DNA of 41,916 bases. It comes from Planctomycetota bacterium. Its GTDB lineage: Bacteria > Planctomycetota > Phycisphaerae > Sedimentisphaerales > Anaerobacaceae. The position numbers and the translations under genes are program-made. Each line of letters opens with the position of its first letter. The stretch's first letter is position 1. The stretch spans positions 1 to 41,916 of the forward strand of contig DUZJ01000025.1 in the NCBI GenBank assembly GCA_013349615.1. The letters run 5' to 3'. Of this stretch, positions 31,766 to 40,385 are shown piece after piece. The notes beneath the pieces were generated by a model. The model had not been told where the DNA came from. It did no database searches and saw only the letters and a program-made list of their open reading frames with translations.

Positions 31766-32542
31766 ATGTCATTAGGACAGATAATAAGAAAGAGACGTGA
31801 AGAGCTGAATCTTACCCTCGATGAGGTAAGCTCTCGCATCGATTTTTCCAAGCCGTACCTGTCTACCATAGAGACCGGCAAGGTAAATAATCCGCCCGGC
31901 GACAAGCTCCTAAGAAAGCTCGAGAAGGCACTCAAGCTCAAGTCGGGCCTCCTGCTGCACATCGCCCACATGGAAGGTATGCCTTCGGACATTCGCAGGA
32001 AATACGAATCTGCTGAGGCGGAAAATCTAAAATGGCGCCAGTTCGTCAAAAAACTGAAGAGCAAAAAGCCCAGTACAAGACGCATCAATGCCCTCCTTAA
32101 AAAAAGCGAATTGGACACCGAAAAGGGTCTGCCGCCTCTGGCAGCCGGCCGAATGGTTCCCGTCATAAACAAAGTTTCCGCCGGCTATCCCAGCGATTTC
32201 AACGACCTGGACTATCCCGTCGGTATAGCCGACGACTATGTCCGTTGTCCCGACCTGCACGACCCCAATGCCTTCGCCGTACGCGTTGTCGGAGATTCGA
32301 TGGAGCCCAGGTTCCACGAGGGTGACATTGTTGTCTTCTCACCCGCAGCCGAAATACACAGTGGCGACGATTGTTTCGTCCGTTTTGAAATGCCGCACGA
32401 AACGACTTTCAAGAGGGCCTTTTTTGAGCCAAAAAACAAAATTCGACTTCAGCCAAGAAACCAAAAATATCCACCCATAATCGTCGACGGAAAACGCATC
32501 AACGGCCTATACCGCGCCATTATAAAATACGAAAAACTATAG
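31766..32542 (+). CDS. XRE-type repressor with S24 (LexA/CI-like) peptidase domain
   Basis: A 258-residue protein with an N-terminal helix-turn-helix (EELNLTLDEVSSRIDFSKPY, about 12-31), a coiled linker, and a C-terminal S24 domain. The catalytic Ser is in VVGDSMEP (Ser178) and the Lys in ETTFKRAF (Lys216); a possible self-cleavage site is the Ala-Gly in KVSAGYP (139-140). LexA/CI-type proteins are cut during the RecA-mediated response, which inactivates the repressor. Whether this one is SOS-controlled or a phage-type regulator is unclear, as no regulated genes or palindromic operators are obvious. The mRNA may be leaderless. Confidence 0.87.
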   Translation: MSLGQIIRKRREELNLTLDEVSSRIDFSKPYLSTIETGKVNNPPGDKLLRKLEKALKLKSGLLLHIAHMEGMPSDIRRKYESAEAENLKWRQFVKKLKSKKPSTRRINALLKKSELDTEKGLPPLAAGRMVPVINKVSAGYPSDFNDLDYPVGIADDYVRCPDLHDPNAFAVRVVGDSMEPRFHEGDIVVFSPAAEIHSGDDCFVRFEMPHETTFKRAFFEPKNKIRLQPRNQKYPPIIVDGKRINGLYRAIIKYEKL

Positions 32543-32653
32543 CTTTATTGTTTAGCAGACGCCGGTGAAGGATAAGGCCGGCAATAAGACATCTCCATAT
32601 CCGGTTGAGTGGGAGGGCGTAATTCCCGAACTCCCAAAGGAGGACAGGAAAAA

Positions 32654-34132
32654 ATGCACGCGAATCACAGAATAACAGTCTTCATGTTGGCCTGCTTTTT
32701 AGCACCCTCCGCCCTTTCCGCAGCGTCAATCGAACCGCTTGTGCGTACAGTCGATCTGGATGTGGGCCAAACGCGCCGGGTTACGCTCCACGACGGCACC
32801 AAGGCAACAGTGACGCTTCTGGAGTTGGCCGAAAAACGAGACTCGGTGCGTAACGCGGTGCGCAGGGCGCAGGTCAAAATAAAAGTCAACGGTCAAACAG
32901 TGTCCCTCGTCTCTTCGACGTATCATCTGCCGAAGGCCGTAGGCGGTGTCCATATCGATTGTCCGGTCACAAAGGGCTATGTGCAAAACAGCAGCAAAGC
33001 CAACGCCTGGGGCCTTCTTAAAGACGCTCGCCTTCGACTCTGGCCCGCCGGCTCTCCATGGATTCGCCCCGGTACATTCGTCTACCCCGTAAAGCAGAAG
33101 TGGTTCGCCAACGATACCCAGATGGCCAATGTCCCCTGCTATGTTAACGCCTGTGACATACCTGGTCGGAAGAGCATCTACTATCACTACGGGCTGGACT
33201 TCGGCGGTTCGGAAGGGTTAGTGGAGGTCGTCGCGGCCACCGATGGATTGGTCGTTTCGGTAGCTGAGCGCGTACTCGAAGGCCATAAGGACACACCGGT
33301 CACGCCTCGCTACGATGTGGTTTACATTCTCGACGATCGCGGCTGGTACTATCGCTACAGCCATCTGGCGATGATTGCAACCCCTGTGATTCCGGGCAAG
33401 CGTGTGAAGATGGGGCAGCGCATCGGCCTGGTCGGCAAGGAAGGCGGAAGCGGCGGCTGGTCGCATTTGCATTTCGGTATAAAGTGCCGCCAGCCTTCGG
33501 GCATGTGGGGGACGCAGAACGGCTACGCATTCATCTGGCAGGCGTACCAGCAGCAATACAGACCTGAGATTATCGCAGTCGCCAGACCTCATCATCTCGT
33601 CTATACCGGTGAAACAGTCCAGCTTGACGCTTCAAAGAGCTGGTGCAGGACGGGAAAAATTACGAAGTACGAGTGGACATTCTGTGAGGGGACCAATGCC
33701 CGTGGCAGTAAGGTCAAACGGGTTTATGAGCGAGCGGGTGAGTACAGCGAGATTGTGAAGGTGACGGATTCATCGGGGAATTTCGCATACGATTTTGCCG
33801 TGGTTTATGTAATCGACCGCAGGCACCCCGAACGCGTGCCGCCGGCGATCCATGCCAATTATTATCCCACGTTCGGCCTGAGGGCGGGTGATGAAGTGGC
33901 ATTCAAGGTGCGGTCCTTCGGAACACAGCATGGCGAAGAGGTGTGGGATTTTGGGGACCGAAGCCTCCCTGTTAAGGTGCGATCTGATGGCAATGCGAAT
34001 CAGCATGACCTGGCCGGATATGCCCTGACGAAACATCGGTATGCCAAAGCCGGCGATTATATTGTTACGGTTAGACGCACTGATGAGCATGGGTACGAGG
34101 CGATTGGCCGCCTGCATGTCCGCGTCAATTAA
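32654..34132 (+). CDS. Secreted M23 peptidase with C-terminal PKD-like domains
   Basis: A 492-residue exported protein. Signal peptide (RITVFMLACFLAPSALSAAS), a beta-rich leader domain, then an M23 metallopeptidase region at about 170-300 with YYHYGLDFGG (His and Asp zinc ligands) and HLHFGIKC. Two PKD-like Ig domains follow (LDASKSWCRTGKITKYEWTF and VWDFGDRSLPVKV...YAKAGDYIVTV). M23 enzymes cut peptidoglycan bridges; PKD domains often mediate surface or polysaccharide contact. ATG 32654 is preferred over the frame start at 32609 because AAAGGAGGACAGGAAAA precedes it. A related M23 protein without PKD is at 14719-15693. Confidence 0.87.
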   Translation: MHANHRITVFMLACFLAPSALSAASIEPLVRTVDLDVGQTRRVTLHDGTKATVTLLELAEKRDSVRNAVRRAQVKIKVNGQTVSLVSSTYHLPKAVGGVHIDCPVTKGYVQNSSKANAWGLLKDARLRLWPAGSPWIRPGTFVYPVKQKWFANDTQMANVPCYVNACDIPGRKSIYYHYGLDFGGSEGLVEVVAATDGLVVSVAERVLEGHKDTPVTPRYDVVYILDDRGWYYRYSHLAMIATPVIPGKRVKMGQRIGLVGKEGGSGGWSHLHFGIKCRQPSGMWGTQNGYAFIWQAYQQQYRPEIIAVARPHHLVYTGETVQLDASKSWCRTGKITKYEWTFCEGTNARGSKVKRVYERAGEYSEIVKVTDSSGNFAYDFAVVYVIDRRHPERVPPAIHANYYPTFGLRAGDEVAFKVRSFGTQHGEEVWDFGDRSLPVKVRSDGNANQHDLAGYALTKHRYAKAGDYIVTVRRTDEHGYEAIGRLHVRVN

Positions 34133-34167
34133 CTTCAAAATCCGGCTTTGCCGGTTATCCCCAAAAG

Positions 34168-35319
34168 TCACTTTTCAAACACAACCTTACCGGCGACAAT
34201 TGTCGTCTGCACCGAAAGGTCTTCGTCTAACAGCACCAAATCAGCATCTTTGCCGACCTCTATCGAACCTTTCCTGTCCTCGATGCCCAATACTTTAGCC
34301 GGATTTTCCGTAACCGTCTTGATAGCGATGTCAAGACCGCAATCTGTAAATCTTATCAGTCTCTGCAGCAGCTCACTCAAGCCCAGTGCCGTACCGATTA
34401 ACGTGCCGTCTTTGTATCTTGCAGCACCGTTTTTGGATTCGTATTCGATGCCGTTATAAACATATTTGCCGTCCGGCAGACCCATCGCCTGGATACCGTC
34501 GGTAATCAGTACGATTCGATTCGGCCCAAGTATCTCGAAAGTCAATTTCAGAACGGATGGATATATGTGTACCCCATCGGCGATAAGCTGGGCGGTTATC
34601 TCTTCACTCTCAAAAATGGCAACAAGCGGCCCCGGCGACCGGTGGTGAACCGGTGACATCGCGTTGAAAAGGTGAGTGACATGCGAAATGCCGGCCTTGA
34701 TGCCTGCCAGCGTCTGCTCGTAATTCGCTTCCGAGTGCGCGAAGGAGGCCACGATATTAGAATCCACCAGTGACCGGATTATTTCCAGGCTGCCGGAAAC
34801 CTCCGGCGCAATCGTCATCATCGCCAGCTTTCCCGCTGTAATATCCAGAATCTTATCGAGAACCTCCGCCGATGGCAGGCATAAACAGCCCGGCTGAATC
34901 ATACCTCTTTTATTCGCCGAGATAAATGGCCCCTCTATATGAATACCGACCAGGTTCGCCCCCCCAAGGTTACTGCCTGTACATTCAGCCGTCAACCGAA
35001 GGTGTTCATTTTCATCATCTGCTCTGAATACCGTTGTAGCTAAAAAGCTCGTCGTGCCAAACCGAGCACACGTCTGTGATATTGTCTTTAGTGCTTCAAC
35101 TGTCCCGTCGAGCACATCCGCCCCGCCGGCCCCCTGAATATGAACGTCGATAAACCCGGGCGCAGCTATTCGCCCTTGTGCATCGAGTATATCGCAGCCG
35201 GCGCCCGCTCCGATTTGCCCGATTTTTGCAACGACTCCATCTTCGATAAGAATCGAAACCGCCTCCCTGTCCTCGGCATCAAATAATCTGCAATTAGTTA
35301 TCAGAAGTCTTTGTGTCAT
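34168..35319 (-). CDS. nagA: N-acetylglucosamine-6-phosphate deacetylase
   Basis: This 383-residue amidohydrolase hydrolyses GlcNAc-6-phosphate to glucosamine-6-phosphate and acetate. Visible are FIDVHIQGAGG (where many family members have H-x-H; here H-x-Q), the ligand Glu in HIEGPFISANKRG, the His in VASFAHSEANYEQ, the His in THLFNAMSPVHHRSPG and the Asp in VLITDGIQAMG. The M at 35319 is chosen because the longer frame to 35424 lies inside comF and has no family match. Twenty-three bases separate it from the comF stop, so co-transcription with comF is likely. No nagB is in the window. Confidence 0.93.
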   Translation of the reverse strand: MTQRLLITNCRLFDAEDREAVSILIEDGVVAKIGQIGAGAGCDILDAQGRIAAPGFIDVHIQGAGGADVLDGTVEALKTISQTCARFGTTSFLATTVFRADDENEHLRLTAECTGSNLGGANLVGIHIEGPFISANKRGMIQPGCLCLPSAEVLDKILDITAGKLAMMTIAPEVSGSLEIIRSLVDSNIVASFAHSEANYEQTLAGIKAGISHVTHLFNAMSPVHHRSPGPLVAIFESEEITAQLIADGVHIYPSVLKLTFEILGPNRIVLITDGIQAMGLPDGKYVYNGIEYESKNGAARYKDGTLIGTALGLSELLQRLIRFTDCGLDIAIKTVTENPAKVLGIEDRKGSIEVGKDADLVLLDEDLSVQTTIVAGKVVFEK

Positions 35320-35342
35320 ATCAGTTCTTTCATTGTTTGCAG

Positions 35343-36098
35343 TCACCTGGTCTTTTGCCAGGCAACAGCCAACACCAGTGCAAAGACCTTTGAAACGCCG
35401 GCCTCCTTCAACGTCTTCGCACACTCATTTAACGTCGCGCCGGTCGTTTTAATATCATCGACCAGGCATACGGCCCGGCCGGCAAGTTGATGTCCCTGCC
35501 GAACCGCAAAAGCACCGGCAACATTTTTAGCGCGTGCAGCCGCACTTACCATTACCGGCTGTATCTTCGTTCGCCGAATGCGCACAAGCTCGGTATTGAT
35601 TTTCGCCGTCGTGTGATTCAATTTTCTTGTTAAAACTAAAGATTGATTGTACCCGCGAACAAACCGCCGCGACCAGTGTAGCGGAACGGGTACAAAAAAA
35701 TCTATATCGTTTACAAAGCTGCTGCCCTGTAGCGCCGAATTTGCCAGAAAACCTAACATCGAATCCAGTTCCGTCCTGCCTTTCTTAAACGCTAATATCA
35801 TTTTAGTTAAAGCATCTTTGTAAACGCCGCCCCGTGTTATCCGGTCGAAATGAATTTCCCTGCCCTGACAATCCGGACATGCTCCTCCAACCAGGCCGTA
35901 TCTGCTGACATCTTTGCCGCATCGCGGGCAGTAATCACCGCCAACGCAAGACTGAAGCTCGCCCCAGCAATCCCGGCAAAAAGTTTTGTCGGTCTCGCAA
36001 ACGCCTTTGCCGCAGTTACTGCAAACCGCAGGCCAAAGAAGCTGATTAACACTCTGCAAGCCAAAAGATACAATTCGTTTTATCTTTACCGTCTCCAC
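35343..36098 (-). CDS. ComF-family phosphoribosyltransferase-like protein
   Basis: A 251-residue protein. The N-terminal zinc-ribbon cysteines (CSNCGKGVC, CRDCWGE, CPRCGK, CPDCQG) are followed by a PRTase fold, with the PRPP-binding loop VCLVDDIKTTGATLNECA (about 208-225) in place of the usual VDDVTTTG. ComF proteins support natural transformation in several bacteria. Translation starts at GTG (36096-36098), and no ribosome site precedes it. The minus-strand promoter TTGAAA-17-TATAAT ends six bases before the GTG, which predicts a leaderless mRNA. Confidence 0.9.
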   Translation of the reverse strand: METVKIKRIVSFGLQSVNQLLWPAVCSNCGKGVCETDKTFCRDCWGELQSCVGGDYCPRCGKDVSRYGLVGGACPDCQGREIHFDRITRGGVYKDALTKMILAFKKGRTELDSMLGFLANSALQGSSFVNDIDFFVPVPLHWSRRFVRGYNQSLVLTRKLNHTTAKINTELVRIRRTKIQPVMVSAAARAKNVAGAFAVRQGHQLAGRAVCLVDDIKTTGATLNECAKTLKEAGVSKVFALVLAVAWQKTR

Positions 36099-36104
36099 GC
36101 CGCC

Positions 36105-36133
36105 ATTATACGCTGATACGGTTCTTATTTCAA
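36105..36133 (-). promoter_or_regulatory. Promoter of comF, predicts a leaderless mRNA
   Basis: On the minus strand TTGAAA (36128-36133), a 17-bp spacer and TATAAT (36105-36110), followed by six bases and the GTG start at 36098. The -35 lies within the last codons of the upstream pseudopilin gene. Confidence 0.7.
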
Positions 36134-36949
36134 ATCAAACAGCGTATTATCTATCGGCTCGAACCACCCTAATTTCATCTCGGCGGAATCGACATCATAA
36201 ACATTCGTGTCACCGGAGCCGGCCATCCGCCGCGAATCGCTGTGGCCGTCAGCCCATCCAACCTTGGCACAGTCCCGGTGCCGAAAATGTATGGACGGAG
36301 ACAGGTAAAAGTTTTTCATTGGCTCGCCCTTATAGACATAAAAGGGCGGCTCCGCAAACGAATACTCTATCAAATTCGCCCTCTCAACGCACATCGCCGT
36401 ATCAGCGAACATCAAAGTCTCCGCCGGCTTGCTAACTTCCGTGGTCATTGTCGTCTCCCATCCGGCACGTTCCATCTGTTCGATTGTCTCGAATTGTCGG
36501 TCTTCCCAGTTTCGCGAGCCGAGGTATATATGATTATATCCGTATCCGCCACAGCCCTGCTCAAAATTTTCATTCCACGAACCGCCTTTCCCGAAGCCAA
36601 TCCCCTCCGGACATTCCTTGACCTTGCCATTGGTCAGATACCCCGCGAGTGGACCTCGCAGCGGGTCAAACGGCTCATCCGCACTGTCTCGCTCGCCGTG
36701 CCACCGGTATTTGCCTCCCTTCTCGGACATAATATCCGGTGCCGCCGGAACGTAGTGGCCGTCATTTTCAATTGTGTACCCGGTGTTGGCTAAGAAAAGC
36801 TGGTGAAGATTAGAGTGACAGACCGCTCCGTAAGCCTGTGCCCTCGCCGTCGCCAACACGGGTACCAGTATCGCCATCAACAAGGCAACGATTGAGATTA
36901 CTACCAGCAGCTCAATCAGACTAAACGCTTTTTGTTTTTTTCCAAACAT
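36125..36949 (-). CDS. Pseudopilin-like protein with H-X9-DG motif (DUF1559-like)
   Basis: A 274-residue protein with a prepilin N-terminus: short basic leader (MFGKKQKAF), then the conserved SLIELLVVISIVALLMAILV with Glu at +5. The Gly/Phe cleavage site is replaced by Ala-Phe. The C-terminal region contains HRDCAKVGWADGH, the H-x9-DG motif of planctomycete processed pseudopilins. Such proteins are major components of the type II-like secretion or surface systems of this phylum. The start at ATG 36949 lacks a ribosome site, and a hairpin repeat (36966-36992) separates it from the dockerin gene, so co-transcription with the B12 operon is uncertain. Confidence 0.85.
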   Translation of the reverse strand: MFGKKQKAFSLIELLVVISIVALLMAILVPVLATARAQAYGAVCHSNLHQLFLANTGYTIENDGHYVPAAPDIMSEKGGKYRWHGERDSADEPFDPLRGPLAGYLTNGKVKECPEGIGFGKGGSWNENFEQGCGGYGYNHIYLGSRNWEDRQFETIEQMERAGWETTMTTEVSKPAETLMFADTAMCVERANLIEYSFAEPPFYVYKGEPMKNFYLSPSIHFRHRDCAKVGWADGHSDSRRMAGSGDTNVYDVDSAEMKLGWFEPIDNTLFDLK

Positions 36950-36965
36950 AAGAATAAATTCAAAA

Positions 36966-36992
36966 TTGTTTAGCAGTCGCCGCCACGGCGAC
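36966..36992. repeat. Dispersed hairpin repeat (TTGTTTAGCAGTCGCCG family)
   Basis: Contains GTCGCCG-CCA-CGGCGAC, a perfect 7-bp stem. Similar to 30210-30238 and partly to 32548-32566. Sits between the dockerin-bearing gene and the pseudopilin gene. Confidence 0.75.
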
Positions 36993-36999
36993 TTCCCAT

Positions 37000-38067
37000 T
37001 CACTTGCCCCGCCATTTTTCCACTCTAGGCCATTGAGGGGTAAATACTGCCAAATCGGAACCATCGACAACGTAATCTCTCGGCTCCGCCAAATCGCATC
37101 TGCCTATCCAGTTCGCCTGCCCAAAATGGCTTCCCCACGCCGACGCAAACAGCGCAAAGTCAACCATATCGACCACGCCGTCCAGGTTGATATCAGCCGA
37201 ATACTCTTGTTCTTTCAGAACGCCGACCGCTTCCAAATCCACACCGCCCGATTCAAACGTAAGCCACGCATCGTAAATCGGATGGCTATTGGCAAAAAAG
37301 TCCCAGGCAGGCTGGCTATTCGGCTTGATGTGCTTTACCGCCTCGTCCTCGAAATCTCCGCTGCCGGGAATATCAACGATGCGAACGTAATTTATATTGT
37401 TGATATCGACAAGGCCTGATACAATATTCGCCTCATCGGCGATTTCGGTCAAATCGAACGGCGTACCCATACACAAGCCCTCGCCATTGGGGTGCTTGCC
37501 CACAAGGTTATACACGTTACTAATCTCAATAGTGCCGTACATTCCAACAAGGCCCTCTGTCAGCGACACAGATGGAAATCCGGCAAAATCTATACCATTG
37601 GAAGATACTTCCACGTATCCCAATTCAGCAAACATTTGTCCTGCAACAGAACCACCACCTGTATAGTTTGAAACCAAACCGTTTTCAAAAACAACAAAAT
37701 CGTAGCCCTTACCATCGCGAATAGTTTCACTAAATGACAGAGTTATTCGACCAGCCGGTACACCCTGCCCAATCTGGCCTAAATCCAAATCACCTAAGCT
37801 GACAATATCAAGGTTGTCTCCCGTAGCAGGCCCCAGTGCCTTGTTAGGGTCAGCCCACAGCAAATCCACACCGGGCGCAGGTTGATAACTGACTACAGCC
37901 GTCGCCCAAGCCCGAAATATCGGATTTATTACCGCATTTGGGGCGCACGGGTCAGCGTGACGCCGGTCCTCGCCGATGTACCCGTTCACGCCCGGCTCGG
38001 TATAAGGACCGGCACACACAAACGCCGATATGACCAGCACGATTACCTGCACAACCAGAATCCTCAT
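37000..38067 (-). CDS. Dockerin-bearing surface protein of the putative B12 operon
   Basis: A 355-residue secreted protein: signal peptide (LVVQVIVLVISAFVCAGP), a beta-rich body with ALGPATGDNLDIVSLGDLDL and DGKGYDFVVFENGL, and a C-terminal dockerin-like pair (ADINLDGVVDMVDFALFASA, then DYVVDGSDLAVF) with calcium-loop Asp residues. The body resembles the cell-surface proteins that sit beside cobalamin transport genes in Bacteroidetes (recalled, not checked). It is 15 bases downstream of the DUF4465 gene stop, with GGGAG as ribosome site, so it is co-transcribed from the cobalamin riboswitch leader. Dockerins usually bind cohesins; no cohesin is in the window. Confidence 0.75.
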   Translation of the reverse strand: MRILVVQVIVLVISAFVCAGPYTEPGVNGYIGEDRRHADPCAPNAVINPIFRAWATAVVSYQPAPGVDLLWADPNKALGPATGDNLDIVSLGDLDLGQIGQGVPAGRITLSFSETIRDGKGYDFVVFENGLVSNYTGGGSVAGQMFAELGYVEVSSNGIDFAGFPSVSLTEGLVGMYGTIEISNVYNLVGKHPNGEGLCMGTPFDLTEIADEANIVSGLVDINNINYVRIVDIPGSGDFEDEAVKHIKPNSQPAWDFFANSHPIYDAWLTFESGGVDLEAVGVLKEQEYSADINLDGVVDMVDFALFASAWGSHFGQANWIGRCDLAEPRDYVVDGSDLAVFTPQWPRVEKWRGK

Positions 38068-38082
38068 ATTTAGCTCCCAGTT

Positions 38083-39174
38083 TTACTGGGGCTTTTTATT
38101 CTTCGCCGGCACAATGGCAATCTCGTCCACACCCGCGAAATCTTGCCCGTCGTATGTACTTCCCGTAAGGACGGCATAGACCGCATCGCCTTCTTGTTGC
38201 AGCAGGGCGGGGTCAATATCGGCTGTTACTATCTGTACCACCAAATCGACTAAGCCGTCTTCGTCCACATCCTCTTCGTGGGCCATAAACTTGTCCCTTC
38301 CCCGCACGGCTACGGACGCTCCGGCAAGGTCCACACTAACGGGATTCACATTTCTGGCATCGAACCCCGCCATTGAGAAGGTTGCTACAGGCGTCAGGCC
38401 ATGTGCCTCCAGGTTGATTGCATTCGGATAACTCCCCGGCTTGATGTCAATCTCGACCATACGCACCGGCTCCGGCACAATCGTATCCATCGCAAAGTAC
38501 GCCGGCGTATTCATCCCAAAATCGCCGACGTCACTGGAACTGAGAGCAAACCCCAGGTTCTTGACCGACCCAAGCGACCTCAAATCAACATATTCCCACG
38601 TGTTGACGATGTAATCCTGGCTGTTTTTTGCAAACCGGTAATCGGCCAAGTAGAAATCAACACTGCCCGTCGCAGCCCCGCCAGCGTCCTTACCCGTAAT
38701 AGTCAGCATAAACCAGTCTGCTTCGTCCCCGCTCAGCCCCCCGAATTTTTTCGCGTACATGTCCCCATTAAGCATTGAGTAGTAGGCGTAGTTGTTGTTC
38801 GTAACGTACAAACCCTCAACAATGCCTGCTGTATTCAAAGTCATAGTAGGCGGCCCGGCCCACCCAACGTAGCCGATAGCGTAGTTTGCAGAGCCGTCCT
38901 GCCCGCCGCCGGTAATGGCATTGTACTGGGCCGTCCATCCCGATGAACTCGTATCGGTAATATTAGAGTAAGCAAATCCATCCCAGGACATGTATACAGC
39001 ATTATAATTATTGTTAAAGTATGCGCTGCCGCTGCTGAAACCTCCTGAGCCGTCTGAGCCGTTCCAGTAGGATTCAGCCGCCAGGCTCAATTCATCGAAA
39101 GTAGCAACGGTCGCGCTTGATATGCCGCTTATCACTAACACGGCGATTAAACCAACCAATTTCTCCGAAGCCAT
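38083..39174 (-). CDS. Secreted DUF4465-domain protein
   Basis: A 363-residue exported protein with signal peptide (VGLIAVLVISGISSATVATF), an N-terminal DUF4465 domain (FDELSLAAESYWNGSDGSGG, SGSAYFNNNYN, YSNITDTSSSGWTAQYNAITG), and a beta-rich C-terminal part (VEIDIKPGSYPNAINLEAHG, VDEDGLVDLVVQI). DUF4465 proteins are, to my knowledge, often found beside cobalamin transport genes and riboswitches. Here it is the first gene after a cobalamin riboswitch, with GAGGAGATATAACT upstream of ATG 39172-39174. A role in capturing B12 or a B12-linked substrate at the surface is inferred. No btuB or btuCDF gene is in the window. Confidence 0.85.
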   Translation of the reverse strand: MASEKLVGLIAVLVISGISSATVATFDELSLAAESYWNGSDGSGGFSSGSAYFNNNYNAVYMSWDGFAYSNITDTSSSGWTAQYNAITGGGQDGSANYAIGYVGWAGPPTMTLNTAGIVEGLYVTNNNYAYYSMLNGDMYAKKFGGLSGDEADWFMLTITGKDAGGAATGSVDFYLADYRFAKNSQDYIVNTWEYVDLRSLGSVKNLGFALSSSDVGDFGMNTPAYFAMDTIVPEPVRMVEIDIKPGSYPNAINLEAHGLTPVATFSMAGFDARNVNPVSVDLAGASVAVRGRDKFMAHEEDVDEDGLVDLVVQIVTADIDPALLQQEGDAVYAVLTGSTYDGQDFAGVDEIAIVPAKNKKPQ

Positions 39175-39304
39175 AGTTATATCTCCTCTATTTCAAAGTC
39201 ATAATTTTTTCAAAACTACTTCTTCTTTCAAGCTATATGCTGAATGCTAAATTTACCTCCTTTTTGCACCTCTATGCCCTTATCGCGAGGGCGCCCAATA
39301 CCAA

Positions 39305-39341
39305 TAAAAAAACCGCCATTCCCACGAGGGGAACAGCGGTT
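39305..39341 (-). terminator. Intrinsic terminator of the riboswitch leader
   Basis: On the minus strand the hairpin 39341-39311 has an AACCGC...GCGGTT outer stem and an ATTCCC/GGGAA inner stem, followed by seven Ts (39311-39305). It lies between the aptamer and the DUF4465 start and is the likely expression platform: ligand binding would promote or prevent termination here. Confidence 0.8.
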
Positions 39342-39460
39342 TCAATTATGGGCAAACCAAACTCTCAGCCGGCCTGAAATATACCTGAGAAAAACTTCAC
39401 TGGCGCCAAGAGCGCACCATGTCCCAACTCGCGAGAACACTAATTATGTGCAGCTAACTA

Positions 39461-39820
39461 CAGGCAGGTTTTCTGACTTGCGCCTTACCTCGAGACTCCT
39501 TCCCATCCGGCACTAATCTTTAGTATTGTTAATACTCGACAGTGCATAAAAATGTCTTTTGCAATACCAAAGAAAAGATTAGTGCTGGGTAGTGGACAAA
39601 AATGTCTCTCGGATTTCCGATAAATTATCGCCACAAATTACCACAAATTTTCATTCGAACAAAACTTTACGAACGTCCTTCTTATTATTCGTTGCCATTC
39701 GTAAAAATTCGTGGCTAAATTACCGGAACAGGCGCTCACAGCGGCGCGACCGTCGCGGCTTTCAACCGCGTTCCCGTTTGACTATCCAAAAGCCCAATGC
39801 TTTCGGACCTGCAGTCAGGT
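39461..39820 (-). promoter_or_regulatory. Cobalamin riboswitch with an ~200-nt internal insertion
   Basis: Conserved blocks in order on the minus strand: the P1 5' strand GCAGGT (39812-39807), GGGAA (39775-39771), GGTTGAAAGCC (39767-39757), CGCCGCTGTGAG (39746-39735), GGATGGGAAGG (39508-39498) and the B12 box AGTCAGAAAACCTGCC (39478-39463), whose ACCTGC pairs with GCAGGT to close P1. In other cobalamin riboswitches the fourth and fifth blocks are 20-40 nt apart; here they are ~217 nt apart. The extra DNA is AT-rich and contains a 12-bp stem, GCACTAATCTTT (39510-39521) with AAAGATTAGTGC (39574-39585). A candidate promoter is TTGCTT-16-TATGAT at 39884-39857. Downstream lie the terminator and DUF4465 gene. 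Confidence 0.8.
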
Positions 39821-39884
39821 TATATCCTTTTCAAAGAGCGTTTCTGCCAAGTCTCTATCATACTACCCGGAGTTCTTCAAGCAA

Positions 39885-40349
39885 AAAGTGTTTTTTTATC
39901 CTTTATAAAAAACTTTTACACAATGAACAGTTTTAATGACCCTAACGCCATTACAACGGGGCTTGCCCTCGACTCCTAATCGAGAAGCAGGAATCGAAAT
40001 CTATCAAAGACAGTGTTAATTCCTGGAAACCTGGTCCCTCGCAGGGCCTGCCCTGCCTGCCCCTTTACAAATAGGTTTTTGCCGTCATTTGGTTCGGGTA
40101 GCAAAAGAAAGCTTGCCCTGAGCGAAGCCGCAGGAACAGGGCTTCGACTGAGCTCAGCCGAATGTCCTTGGGGATGGTAACTTCCCCTTACTTCTCGTTT
40201 GGCCGTCGCCGGAAAACCTTCCTGTCATTCCTGCGAAAAGCCATGTCCTGAGCGAAGCCGAAGGGCCGAGTGGGCGGGTATCCTGCTCTAAGAAAGAATT
40301 GGTCCGTTTGGATTACGGGAGATTTTATGTTAATATAGGAAATTTACGC
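39885..40349. other. Gene-free region with dispersed repeats
   Basis: No gene is supported. It contains degenerate copies of the CCTGAGCGAAGYCGAAGG element (about 40104-40150 and 40223-40266), a TTTGGCCGTCGCCGG repeat (40197-40214), and a CTCGACTCCTAATCGAG stem-loop (39968-39984). Confidence 0.6.
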
Positions 40350-40379
40350 TTGACATCGCCTGTTAAAATAGGATATAAT
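40350..40379 (+). promoter_or_regulatory. Near-consensus promoter of the 58-residue membrane protein gene
   Basis: TTGACA (40350-40355), an 18-bp spacer and TATAAT (40374-40379). Six bases separate the -10 from ATG 40386, so the transcript would be leaderless or nearly so. Confidence 0.75.
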
Positions 40380-40385
40380 GCAACT

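Noticed and set aside
39968-39984. CTCGACTCCTAATCGAG looks like the anticodon arm of a tRNA-Arg (CCT)
   Set aside because: No acceptor, D or T arm can be built around it, so it is a chance stem-loop or a relic.
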